Part shown: piece by piece, positions 23,546-31,275 of the stretch
How the letters are laid out: each line of letters begins with the position of its first letter
How positions within the stretch are numbered: the first letter of the stretch is position 1
From: Oscillospiraceae bacterium
GTDB lineage: Bacteria > Bacillota > Clostridia > Oscillospirales > Oscillospiraceae
DNA: 45,586 bases
Reading direction: 5' to 3'
Assembly (NCBI GenBank): GCA_016293265.1
Contig: JAEDEN010000005.1
Span: 1 to 45,586 of the forward strand
Made by a program: the position numbers and the translations under genes
The notes under the pieces: model-generated
Told to the model about the DNA's origin: nothing
Databases searched by the model: none
The model's input: the letters and a program-made list of their open reading frames with translations, nothing else

Positions 23546-23574
23546 ATCATATAAAATTTTTCCCTTTTCGTCAA
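23546..23574 (-). promoter_or_regulatory. Promoter of the DUF819 leader
   Basis: Minus-strand TTGACG (23569-23574), 17 bp, TATGAT (23546-23551). Confidence 0.75.
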
Positions 23575-23680
23575 GACGCTGTCCACTTTTTTTCCATTTT
23601 CCCCTTTCTTGTCTTCCTTTTTTGTACAATTTGCACATCCGCATCTTTCATCTTTATGCCCCGCGGACTCCCGGGGAAGC

Positions 23681-23709
23681 TTGACTTTTTCCCTGTTTTG
23701 CGGCATACT
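23681..23709 (+). promoter_or_regulatory. Promoter of the DUF3870 gene
   Basis: TTGACT (23681-23686), 17 bp, CATACT (23704-23709), followed by a very AT-rich stretch to 23740. Confidence 0.6.
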
Positions 23710-23791
23710 AGTATATATGTTATATAATAAATAATATATTGTGGGGTCTTGCCGCCCTATCTGAAAACCTGTATGGAAGGAACATGGTATC

Positions 23792-24151
23792 ATGAAAAAC
23801 GCAACCGCACCCGCCACACCTCCTCGCTGCAACTATTATGTCATCGGCGAGTCCCGTACCAACGCCGATAACGCCATCACTATGATCTATGGCTCCTTTT
23901 ACATGGCCTTTGAGGTGGACAGTGAAACCGAGACGGTGATCCGCTTCAGCTGTACCCACACCCTGGACCTAACGGAACAATTCCTCCAGGGCATTTTTAT
24001 CGGCCAGCACTTCCCCTCCATCGAAGGCTGGCTGGACGGAGTATTAAAGCGCTTTTACGGCGGCTCCTCCCGCCGGGCGGTGCTCACCAGCTACCGCGAC
24101 GCTCTGAAACGTTACCGCGCCATAAAGGACGATTTGCGCAACGATACGTAA
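23792..24151 (+). CDS. DUF3870 domain protein, 119 aa
   Basis: ATG at 23792 behind GGAAGGA. The DUF3870 pattern is seen in YYVIGESRTNADNAITMIYGSFYMAFEVDSETETV, IRFSCTHTLDLTEQFLQGIFIGQ and the C-terminal RAVLTSYRDALKRYRAIKDD: a small alpha/beta protein with a CT-x-T element (Cys-Thr at about 54-57). The function of the family is unknown; members often sit near metabolic regulators in Clostridia. It is monocistronic and lies between two genes with regulated leaders. Confidence 0.82.
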   Translation: MKNATAPATPPRCNYYVIGESRTNADNAITMIYGSFYMAFEVDSETETVIRFSCTHTLDLTEQFLQGIFIGQHFPSIEGWLDGVLKRFYGGSSRRAVLTSYRDALKRYRAIKDDLRNDT

Positions 24152-24229
24152 TTCCCCCAAAATTTTGACGTTTTGCACAACGTATCCCCCACCTTTCATG
24201 GGTATTCATACGAATTCCTTTTTGCCGCC

Positions 24230-24258
24230 TTGACAAGGTGCTGTTAAGACTTTATACT
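24230..24258 (+). promoter_or_regulatory. Strong promoter of alanine dehydrogenase
   Basis: Perfect TTGACA (24230-24235), 17 bp, TATACT (24253-24258). It lies 230 bp upstream of the start codon, so the transcript has a long leader. Confidence 0.88.
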
Positions 24259-24261
24259 CGT

Positions 24262-24407
24262 GGCATAAGGAAAAGATTCCTTTTCCTGCCAAAAATACAT
24301 CATGAAGGCTGCTTCAAACTGCCAGATGTGATTTCCGTCATATCTAAGTATTTGAAATCCAGCAGAAGTACGGCGCGTTTGCGTCCCGTATTTCTGTTGG
24401 ATTTTTT
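24262..24407 (+). promoter_or_regulatory. Alanine dehydrogenase leader: junction-like fold plus terminator (candidate riboswitch)
   Basis: A 5' hairpin (AGGAAAAG/CTTTTCCT, 24268-24287, clamped by GGC/GCC) is followed by a 61-nt domain closed by AAATAC (24293-24298) / GTATTT (24348-24353). That domain encloses GAAG/CTTC (24304-24315) and AGATGTGA/TCATATCT (24324-24345), i.e. a three-way-junction layout. An intrinsic terminator follows: AATCCAGCAGAAGTACGG (24356-24373) with CCGTATTTCTGTTGGATT (24386-24403, two mismatches) and a T6 run. The 5' strand AAATAC of the closing stem could instead pair with CCGTATTT inside the terminator's right arm, so the two folds exclude each other. The region 24408-24489 holds only the ribosome site. 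Confidence 0.65.
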
Positions 24408-24489
24408 ATCTGCATGACGATGACGGTTCACGATAAGAAAGAAATAATCGCACCGCAAAGCGGGCGAAAATGAAAGGAAATGATTTCAT

Positions 24490-25602
24490 ATGGTTATTGG
24501 TGTCGCTAAGGAAATCAAAAACAACGAGTTTCGCGTGGGTCTGACCCCCGGTGCTGCCAGCGAGTATGTCAAGGCTGGCCACACCGTTCTGATCGAGAAG
24601 GACGCCGGCATCGGCTCTTCTTTCACTGACGCTGAGTACGTGGAGGCCGGCTGCAAGATCGTTGAGACCGCCGCTGAGGCCTGGGCCGCCGACATGGTCA
24701 TCAAGGTCAAGGAGCCCCTGGAGTCCGAGTACAAGTATTTCCGCAAGGGTCTGGTGCTGTACACCTACCTGCACCTGGCCGCCGACGAGCCCCTCACCAA
24801 GGCCCTGATGGAGAACGAGGTCAAGGCCATCGCTTATGAGACCATCGTTGACAGCCGTTTCGGCGGCCTGCCCTGCCTGGCTCCCATGAGCGAGATCGCC
24901 GGCCGTATGTCCATTCAGGAAGGCGCCAAGTACCTGGAGCGTCCCTTCGGTGGCCGCGGCGTGCTGCTGGGCGGCGTGTCCGGCGTGAAGCGCGGCAACG
25001 TGCTGATCCTGGGCGCCGGCAACGTTGGTATGAACGCTGCCAAGATGGCTATGGGCCTGAACGCCAACGTCACCATCACCGACGTGAACATCAACCGTCT
25101 GGCCTACATCGACGACCTGTTCGGCAGCAAGATCACCACCCTGTATTCCTCCGACTCCAACATCCGTGAGGCTCTGAAGGACGCTGACCTGGTCATCGGC
25201 TCCGTCCTGCTGCCCGGCAAGGCCACTCCTAAGCTGATCCGCAAGGAGCACCTGAAGCTGATGAAGCCCGGCGCTGTCATCGTTGACGTGGCCATCGACC
25301 AGGGCGGCTGCTGCGAGACCTCTCACCCCACCACCCACGACGATCCCATCTTCGTGGTGGACGGCATTGTCCACTACTGCGTGGCCAACATCCCCGGCGC
25401 TGTCTCCAACACCTCCACCCAGGCTCTGGTGAACCGCACCCTGCCCTACGGCCTGCGTCTGGCCAACATGGGCATGGAGGCCGCCTGCAAGGCTGACAAG
25501 GGCCTGATGAACGGCGTCAACTGCTATGCCGGCAAGTGCACCTTCCCCGGCGTTGCCGAGGCTCTGAAGCTGGAGTATGTTGCTCCCGAGACCCTGATGT
25601 AA
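24490..25602 (+). CDS. ald: Alanine dehydrogenase
   Basis: 370 residues, full family length, ATG behind GAAAGGA. Substrate residues are Arg15 (EFRVGLTP), Lys74 (IKVKEP) and His95 (TYLHLAADE). The Rossmann motif VLILGAGNVGMNAAKMA (about 173-189) binds NAD, and VDVAIDQGGCCETSHPTTHDDP is the conserved catalytic segment with the active-site Asp. It interconverts L-alanine and pyruvate plus ammonia with NAD. In anaerobes it feeds alanine to pyruvate, which nifJ in this window oxidises further, or disposes of reducing power as alanine. Strong codon bias fits high expression. Confidence 0.97.
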   Translation: MVIGVAKEIKNNEFRVGLTPGAASEYVKAGHTVLIEKDAGIGSSFTDAEYVEAGCKIVETAAEAWAADMVIKVKEPLESEYKYFRKGLVLYTYLHLAADEPLTKALMENEVKAIAYETIVDSRFGGLPCLAPMSEIAGRMSIQEGAKYLERPFGGRGVLLGGVSGVKRGNVLILGAGNVGMNAAKMAMGLNANVTITDVNINRLAYIDDLFGSKITTLYSSDSNIREALKDADLVIGSVLLPGKATPKLIRKEHLKLMKPGAVIVDVAIDQGGCCETSHPTTHDDPIFVVDGIVHYCVANIPGAVSNTSTQALVNRTLPYGLRLANMGMEAACKADKGLMNGVNCYAGKCTFPGVAEALKLEYVAPETLM

Positions 25603-25630
25603 TCTGCTCTCACTTCTTTATCTTTCCCCA

Positions 25631-25671
25631 GGAAACGGCCGGACGGGCTACCCACCCGTCCGGCCGTTTCC
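25631..25671 (+). terminator. Terminator of ald
   Basis: Perfect 17-bp stem: GGAAACGGCCGGACGGG (25631-25647) and CCCGTCCGGCCGTTTCC (25655-25671). No T-run follows, but the stem is very stable. 25672-25896 holds no gene; TACAAT at 25831-25836 is a plausible -10 for the patatin gene. Confidence 0.7.
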
Positions 25672-25896
25672 ACGCAAATCCGCCCGTGCAGTGCCAATCC
25701 CCGCCTCCCCGGACACCGGAAGGAATGCAGGCTCCATCCGCTAAAATTCCCCGGTCCATCCGGGCCGCCGGGCCGGTTTTCCTGTCTTTTTTTGCCCCGG
25801 CGCATATTTCCTTTTCTTTCCGGATATGGTACAATGGCCCCATGACGTAAAAGTGCCTGCGGCGCAGGCGGATCTTGAAGAAGGATGTGACCTCAT

Positions 25897-26757
25897 ATGA
25901 AAACCGGCCTTGTATTGGAGGGCGGCGCCCTGCGGACCATTTTTTCCTCCGGCGTCTGTGATGCGTTTTTGGACGCAAAGCTTCCCCTGCCGGATTACAC
26001 GCTGGGCGTCTCTGCAGGCATCGCTTACGGCGTAAGCTACCTTTCCCAGCAGAACCGGAGAAACCTCAAGCTGGTCACCACTTATGCCGGCGACCACCGC
26101 TACATGGGCTGGCGGAACATGGTCAGCCCCAAAAACCGCTCCTACTTCGGGCTGAAATTCGCCTATGAGACCATTCCCCAGGAGCTGCTGCCCTTCGATT
26201 ACGACGCCTTTGAAGCTTACTCCGGCACTGTGGAGGCCGTAGTGACCAACCTGGAAAGCGGCCTGGCGGAATACCTGCCGGTGCCCCGGCGGGAGGGCAG
26301 CAGCAAGCTGCTCCAGGCAAGCTGCTCCATCCCGCTGATGTTCCCGGTGGTGGAGCTGGAGGGCAAGCCCTACCTGGATGGCGGCTGCGCCGACGCCATT
26401 CCCTGGCAGCACGCCCTGGAGGCGGGCTGCGACCGCCTGGTGGTGGTGCTGACCCGGGAGCGGGACTACCGCAAGGAGCCGGATGGGAACCTGCGGGCTC
26501 TGGAACGGACCTTCCGCAAGTACCCGGCCTTCCTCGAGACCATGCGTACCCGAACCCAGCGCTACAACGAAAGCCGGGAGGCGCTGTTCCGGCTGGAGGA
26601 AGAGGGAAAAGTAATTGTCATCGCCCCTGAGGACACCCTGGGCTGTTCCCGGACGGAACGCGACCTGGAGATCCTGCGGGCGTTGTGGCAGCAGGGCTAC
26701 TTTGCCGGCCGCCGGGCCGCCGAAGCGGTCAGGGACTTTTGGACCAAGGAGGGCTGA
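25897..26757 (+). CDS. Patatin-like phospholipase (YchK/RssA type)
   Basis: 286 residues behind GAAGGAT. The N-terminal oxyanion loop is LEGGALRTIFSSGV (8-21), the nucleophile Ser39 is in GVSAG, and the catalytic Asp161 is in YLDGGCADAIPW, so the Ser-Asp dyad is complete. It hydrolyses acyl esters of lipids, probably at the inner membrane face. The C-terminal 90 residues are helical. Monocistronic. The physiological substrate is unknown in most bacteria. Confidence 0.92.
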   Translation: MKTGLVLEGGALRTIFSSGVCDAFLDAKLPLPDYTLGVSAGIAYGVSYLSQQNRRNLKLVTTYAGDHRYMGWRNMVSPKNRSYFGLKFAYETIPQELLPFDYDAFEAYSGTVEAVVTNLESGLAEYLPVPRREGSSKLLQASCSIPLMFPVVELEGKPYLDGGCADAIPWQHALEAGCDRLVVVLTRERDYRKEPDGNLRALERTFRKYPAFLETMRTRTQRYNESREALFRLEEEGKVIVIAPEDTLGCSRTERDLEILRALWQQGYFAGRRAAEAVRDFWTKEG

Positions 26758-26838
26758 TGCCCTCCTTTTCCTTTCCGCTTCTGTTGCTTTTTTGCGGAAA
26801 TTTTGCAAAATCAGATTCTTTTTGTTCATTCCGCCAAT

Positions 26839-26867
26839 TTTCTTTAAGGACGCTTTACATATATAAT
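26839..26867 (+). promoter_or_regulatory. Promoter of the Na/Pi cotransporter gene, possible Pho-like repeats
   Basis: A clear TATAAT (26862-26867) has only a poor -35 (TTTCTT at 26839-26844). TTTAAG and TTTACA, spaced 11 bp, lie directly before the -10, reminiscent of the TTTACA repeats upstream of the response-regulator gene. Confidence 0.45.
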
Positions 26868-26919
26868 GTTTTTGGCACGCAAACTGGATTACCGGTAAAT
26901 GCAAAAAGGAGCTTCTGAA

Positions 26920-28662
26920 ATGGATATCTTTTCCGTCTTTACCCTTTGCGGCGGCCTTGCCTTCTTCCTGTACGGCATGACCACTATGTCCAAAAGCCTT
27001 GAAAAAATGGCCGGCGGCAAGCTGGAGCAGCTTCTCAAGCGCATGACCTCCAACCCCTTCAAGAGCCTGCTGCTGGGCGCGGGCATCACCATCGCCATCC
27101 AGTCCTCCTCCGCCATGACCGTGATGCTGGTGGGCCTGGTGAACTCCGGCGTGATGACACTGGATCAAACCGTGGGCATCATCATGGGCTCCAACATCGG
27201 CACCACGCTGACGGCGTGGATCCTCTCCCTCACGGGCCTTGAGAGCGAGAGCCTTCTGATCAACATGGCCAAACCGGAAAATTTCTCTCCCATTCTGGCC
27301 CTGATCGGCGTCATCCTCATCATGGGCTCCAAAAAGCAGCGCCGCCGGGACATCGGCCGCATCATGGTGGGCTTCGCCATTTTGATGTACGGCATGGAGC
27401 TGATGAAGGATTCCGTCAGTCCCCTGGCGGATATGCCCCAGTTCTCCCAGATGCTCACCGCCTTCACCAACCCCCTGCTGGGCGTGGCCGTGGGCGCCAT
27501 CTTCACCGGCGTCATCCAATCCTCCGCCGCCTCCGTGGGTATTTTGCAGGCCCTGGCCCTCACCGGCTCCATCACCTACGGCATGGCCATCCCCATCATC
27601 ATGGGCCAGAATATCGGCACCTGCGTCACCGCCCTCATCAGCTCCATCGGCGTGAACCGCAACGCCAAGCAGGTGGCCGCCATCCACATTTCCTTCAACG
27701 TCATCGGCACCGCCGTGTGCCTGGTGCTGTTCTACGGCGGCGGCCTTTTCATCGAGATGCCCTTTATGGATCTGCCCGTGGGCGCCATGGGCATCGCCGG
27801 CTGCCACAGCATCTTCAATATCCTCACCACCGCGCTGCTCCTGCCCTTCTCCCGCCAGTTGGAAAAGCTGGCGAAGAAGATGGTCAAGGATGAGGACAAG
27901 ACCCAGGAATTTGCCTTCCTGGATCCCCTGCTGCTGCGCACCCCCGCCGTGGCCATCGCCGAGTGCGTTTCCATGACCAACCGCATGGGCGAGCTGGCCC
28001 GGGAGACGCTGAACCTTGCCCTGGAGCAGCTTGACCACTACACCGAGGCCCGGGAAACCGCTATTGCCGAAAATGAGGACAAGCTGGACATCTACGAGGA
28101 CCGCCTGGGCCGGTATCTGGTGAAGATCTCCCAGAAGGGTGCCTCCGCTGACAACATCCGCACCGTCTCCCGCCTGCTCCACTCCATCGGCGACTTCGAG
28201 CGCATCGGCGACCATGCCGTGAACCTGCAGGAGTCCGCCCGGGAGCTCCACGAAAAGGACCTCCACTTCTCCGAAAAGGCCAACGAGGAGCTACAGGTGG
28301 TGTTCTCCGCCCTGACGAAGATCGTAAACCGGTCCTTTGACGCCTTCATCAACGACGATGTGGACAAGGCCCGCCGTGTGGAGGTGCTGGAAGAGGCCAT
28401 CGACGGCCTCATCGAGGAGATGCGCAGCCGCCACATCATCCGCCTCCAGACGGGGGAATGCACCATTCAGCTGGGCTTCGTCCTCAACGACCTCTTGGCC
28501 AATCTGGAGCGTGTTTCCGACCACTGCTCCAACATCGCCATCAGCGTCATCCAGGAAAAGACCCATGGCTTCAACCCCCATGTCTACACCCATGACATCA
28601 AGCAGGAGACCGGCTTCACCACCGATCTTGCCAAGGCCCAGGAGACCTTCCGCCTGCCCTGA
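26920..28662 (+). CDS. Na/Pi cotransporter family protein with C-terminal PhoU domain
   Basis: 580 residues from the ATG at 26920, eight bases after AAGGAG; an ATG seven codons upstream lacks a site. Two Na/Pi repeats carry the QSS signatures: AIQSSSAMTVMLVGLVNSG (about 54-72) and GVIQSSAASVGILQALAL (about 196-213), each followed by GSNIGTT / GQNIGTC. Residues 345-560 are a PhoU-like helical domain (SMTNRMGELARETLNLALEQL; IGDFERIGDHAVNLQESA; LERVSDHCSNIAIS). It imports phosphate with Na+, with the PhoU part probably gating or sensing. Monocistronic. Confidence 0.92.
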   Translation: MDIFSVFTLCGGLAFFLYGMTTMSKSLEKMAGGKLEQLLKRMTSNPFKSLLLGAGITIAIQSSSAMTVMLVGLVNSGVMTLDQTVGIIMGSNIGTTLTAWILSLTGLESESLLINMAKPENFSPILALIGVILIMGSKKQRRRDIGRIMVGFAILMYGMELMKDSVSPLADMPQFSQMLTAFTNPLLGVAVGAIFTGVIQSSAASVGILQALALTGSITYGMAIPIIMGQNIGTCVTALISSIGVNRNAKQVAAIHISFNVIGTAVCLVLFYGGGLFIEMPFMDLPVGAMGIAGCHSIFNILTTALLLPFSRQLEKLAKKMVKDEDKTQEFAFLDPLLLRTPAVAIAECVSMTNRMGELARETLNLALEQLDHYTEARETAIAENEDKLDIYEDRLGRYLVKISQKGASADNIRTVSRLLHSIGDFERIGDHAVNLQESARELHEKDLHFSEKANEELQVVFSALTKIVNRSFDAFINDDVDKARRVEVLEEAIDGLIEEMRSRHIIRLQTGECTIQLGFVLNDLLANLERVSDHCSNIAISVIQEKTHGFNPHVYTHDIKQETGFTTDLAKAQETFRLP

Positions 28663-28674
28663 CCCACTTCGTCA

Positions 28675-28704
28675 AAAACGCCGTCCGGCTGCGGACGGCG
28701 TTTT
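28675..28704 (+). terminator. Terminator of the Na/Pi cotransporter gene
   Basis: AAAACGCCGTCCG (28675-28687), GCTG, CGGACGGCGTTTT (28692-28704), then CTTTCC. Confidence 0.88.
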
Positions 28705-28764
28705 CTTTCCCCTCCTTTGGGGCCGGCCCTGCCGGGAAGGAAGAAGCCTGTTTGACATCAGCAA

Positions 28765-28792
28765 AACGCCCGGACATTTCTGTCCGGGCGTT
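28765..28792 (-). terminator. Terminator of the SGNH hydrolase gene
   Basis: AACGCCCGGACA (28765-28776), TTTC, TGTCCGGGCGTT (28781-28792). On the minus strand it is followed by TTGC, about 100 bp after the hydrolase stop. Confidence 0.75.
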
Positions 28793-28894
28793 CTCAGATC
28801 ATTTCTCAATTCCACACAGGCCGGCAGCTTCAGGCTGTCCCAGGAGGGCGGCCCCTTGGCCAGCCTCACTACCAGTCTGCGGTTTTCCGGCGGT

Positions 28895-29794
28895 TCAGGG
28901 GCCCTCTTCCGGCGGCTGGGCCTCCCAGCCCACCGCGTGGGTCCGCAGGTATGCAAGCCAGGCCTGGCAGCCGGCGGTGTTCAGATGTACCCCGTCATAG
29001 GTCCAATCCGCCCGGAGGCACCCCTCTTCATCGGTGACGGCGGCGGCCACGTCCACCAGGGGACAGTCCTTTTCCCCGGCGACCTGCCGTATCACCTGGT
29101 TATAGAGGGCGATGCGCTCATTGTTGACATAGGACTTCTTCTCCTCCTGAAGCTTGCTCACCGGCATCAGGGACTGGAGGATGACCTCCGACTCCGGATG
29201 ATCCTGGCGGAGGCGGTCAATGAGCTTGGCATACTGGTCATGGAAATCCTCGGTTCTGGGCCACCCCAGCTCGTTGACGCCCAGCATCACGTAGATGCGC
29301 TCCGGGTCGGTTTCCGCCTGGGCCATGGCGTCCAGCAGGGGCATGTTGCCCGCCTCCGTGTCCACCGCCTTGCTGAACACGGATTCCACCGTGGCGCCCG
29401 TTGCAACATAGTAGGTGCCCGCGGTCAGTCCGCTGTAAAGGCGGAAGCCGTCCGTGCGGGAATCTCCCAGGAAGGCCGCCGTTTCAAAGTAAGTATCCTC
29501 CACCGGAAGGGTCTCCTCCACCGGTTCCGCCGGCGCCGCAGGCTCCTCAGGCACTGAGGGCTCATCAGGCTCCCCGGCTTCGTCAAGGGCGGCGGGAGGC
29601 TCCTCCGGCGGGGCCTCCTCCAGATCAGGAATGACCCTTGCCCCGCCGATAACAGCCGCCGGTATCTCCTCCAGGGGCGAATCCACTCCCCGGGAGATGG
29701 CTGCCGAAGGCAGCAGCAGCGCCGTTGCGGCAAGCAGGGCCAGCAATCCCGGAAGCCGTCCCCAGCGTTTGTTCTGTTCTCTTTTTCCGCTCAT
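28895..29794 (-). CDS. Secreted SGNH/GDSL-family hydrolase
   Basis: 299 residues from the ATG at 29794 behind AGGGAGG; a longer open frame upstream crosses the promoter. A signal peptide or anchor (about 13-33) is followed by an acidic, Pro/Glu-rich linker (about 55-100). The SGNH domain starts at 105: Ser112 in FLGDSRTDGF, Gly-x-Asn in MLGVNELGW (Asn174), and Asp267/His270 in YDGVHLNTAG. Extracellular esterase, probably acting on acyl groups of wall polysaccharides; the substrate is inferred only from location and fold. It is next to, but separately transcribed from, the HtrA operon. Confidence 0.9.
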   Translation of the reverse strand: MSGKREQNKRWGRLPGLLALLAATALLLPSAAISRGVDSPLEEIPAAVIGGARVIPDLEEAPPEEPPAALDEAGEPDEPSVPEEPAAPAEPVEETLPVEDTYFETAAFLGDSRTDGFRLYSGLTAGTYYVATGATVESVFSKAVDTEAGNMPLLDAMAQAETDPERIYVMLGVNELGWPRTEDFHDQYAKLIDRLRQDHPESEVILQSLMPVSKLQEEKKSYVNNERIALYNQVIRQVAGEKDCPLVDVAAAVTDEEGCLRADWTYDGVHLNTAGCQAWLAYLRTHAVGWEAQPPEEGP

Positions 29795-29840
29795 GCCGGT
29801 GCCTCCCTGTTTTCTGCCGCGCCCGTTTTTTCTTATTTTC

Positions 29841-29870
29841 ATTATAAGGGAAGGGACGAAAAAAGTCGAA
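29841..29870 (-). promoter_or_regulatory. Promoter of the SGNH hydrolase gene
   Basis: Minus-strand TTCGAC (29865-29870), 18 bp, TATAAT (29841-29846). Confidence 0.65.
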
Positions 29871-29934
29871 ACAAATCGGTTAAAAATTGTATCAATTTCG
29901 TTGCTTTTTCTTCTGTCAAACCATGCAAAAAAGC

Positions 29935-29967
29935 ACCCTCTGCCGCCAGCATTTGACAACAGAGGGT
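29935..29967 (-). terminator. Terminator of the regulator-kinase-HtrA operon
   Basis: ACCCTCTG (29935-29942) and CAGAGGGT (29960-29967). On the minus strand it runs into GCTTTTTT. An A/T-run on both sides makes it bidirectional. Confidence 0.8.
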
Positions 29968-29999
29968 ATTTTTTTATTATCAATACTACTATTTGGATT

Positions 30000-31268
30000 C
30001 TAATCTGTGGCTGCCTGCTCCAACCGCAGTGTCACCTCCAACAGCTCTCCGTCCCGCCAGAGGGTGATGGGCAGCTCATCGCCCAGGTAGTACCGGCTGC
30101 GCACCCGCAGCAGCGCCCGGCTGGAGGTAATCTCCTCCCCGCCGGAGCGCACCACATAGTCGCCCTTCAGCACTCCCGCCTGCTCCGCCGCGGAGCCCTC
30201 TGTCACCCCCATAACCTGGATGCCCCAAAGCTCTCCGTCCAGACGGGTGCCCAACTGGGCCACCAGCAATCCCAAGGAGGGCTCCGGCTGCACCTGGCCG
30301 AAAGTCAGCAGGTCCCGGACGATGCGCTCCATGGAGGCGGTGGGGATGGCAAAGCCAAGGCCCTCCACGCTCTCATACTGGGACATCATTTTCACCACGT
30401 TGATGCCCACCACCTGGCCGCATTCGTTGATGAGGGGGCCGCCGGAGTTGCCGGAGTTCAGGGCGGCGTTGGTCTGGATCAGCGTCATGGTGCGCCCGTC
30501 CACGTCCACATCCCGGTTGATGGCAGAAACGATGCCGTCGGTCAGGGTGCCCCGCAGCTCCACTCCCAGGGGGTTTCCGATGGCATAGACCTTATCGCCC
30601 ACCTGGAGGGAATCCGAATCCAGGAAGCGGGCGGCAGGAAGGCCGGTCTCATCCACCTTCAGGACCGCCAGGTCATTTTCCTGGTCCCCGGCCACATAGA
30701 AGGCCTGGTAGGTGCGGCCGGTGTCCAATGCCACGGAGCATTCCCGGCCTCCCTCCACCACGTGGTAATTGGTGATGATATAGCCGTCCTCCGTAAAGAT
30801 GACACCGGTGCCCACGGACATCCTGCCGTAATCCTTCCCCTCCTCCAGACGCACCATCACCGTCACCACAGAGGGGTTCACCTGCCGGTAGACCTCCTGG
30901 GCGGTGATGGCTTCCCTGGGCTCCCGCTCCAGGGGGAGGGACACCCCCTGGCCGGTGGGATAGGTGGGGATGGTGACTTCTTCCGTCAGCTCCTCCAGGG
31001 CCTCCTGCCAGTCTCCCTCCTCTTCCTCCCGCCACGGCCAAAACCGGGCGGCCAGGGCCAGCAAAACAGCCAAAACCAGCAGAATGAGGAAGACGGCCAG
31101 GCCCAGTTTTCTTCTCTTCTTTTGTACGGGGAGCCCCTGTGCCGCCGGGGCGGGGGCCAAACGCCCGGGCAAAGGCCGGGTATAGACCTCTACTACCTCC
31201 CGGGGCCGGGCCTGGCGGTAGACCTCCACCACCTCGCCGGGGCAGCGGGTCGTCACTTGCTGTTCCAT
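30000..31268 (-). CDS. htrA: HtrA/DegP-like membrane serine protease with PDZ domain
   Basis: 422 residues. A cytoplasmic tail of about 55 residues contains the motif EVVEVY twice (about 12-17 and 24-29). One membrane helix (57-77), an acidic linker and a trypsin-like domain follow, with His169 (ITNYHV), Asp199 (ENDLAVLK) and Ser275 (NSGNSGGPLI), and a PDZ domain from about 325. It degrades misfolded or signal proteins outside the membrane. ATG follows GAGGA that lies in the stop region of the kinase gene, 7 bp upstream, so it is the last gene of the two-component operon. Its stop is TAG, the only one among the 39 intact host genes here. Confidence 0.94.
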   Translation of the reverse strand: MEQQVTTRCPGEVVEVYRQARPREVVEVYTRPLPGRLAPAPAAQGLPVQKKRRKLGLAVFLILLVLAVLLALAARFWPWREEEEGDWQEALEELTEEVTIPTYPTGQGVSLPLEREPREAITAQEVYRQVNPSVVTVMVRLEEGKDYGRMSVGTGVIFTEDGYIITNYHVVEGGRECSVALDTGRTYQAFYVAGDQENDLAVLKVDETGLPAARFLDSDSLQVGDKVYAIGNPLGVELRGTLTDGIVSAINRDVDVDGRTMTLIQTNAALNSGNSGGPLINECGQVVGINVVKMMSQYESVEGLGFAIPTASMERIVRDLLTFGQVQPEPSLGLLVAQLGTRLDGELWGIQVMGVTEGSAAEQAGVLKGDYVVRSGGEEITSSRALLRVRSRYYLGDELPITLWRDGELLEVTLRLEQAATD

Positions 31269-31275
31269 GCAGTCC

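Noticed and set aside
23216..23644. A 142-codon minus-strand frame upstream of the DUF819 gene
   Set aside because: It runs through the terminator and promoter of the leader, has no family resemblance, and no good ribosome site.
24262..24407. ald leader as a T-box
   Set aside because: No T-box consensus (GGUGG-ACCGCG type) and no specifier stem with an alanine codon could be placed.
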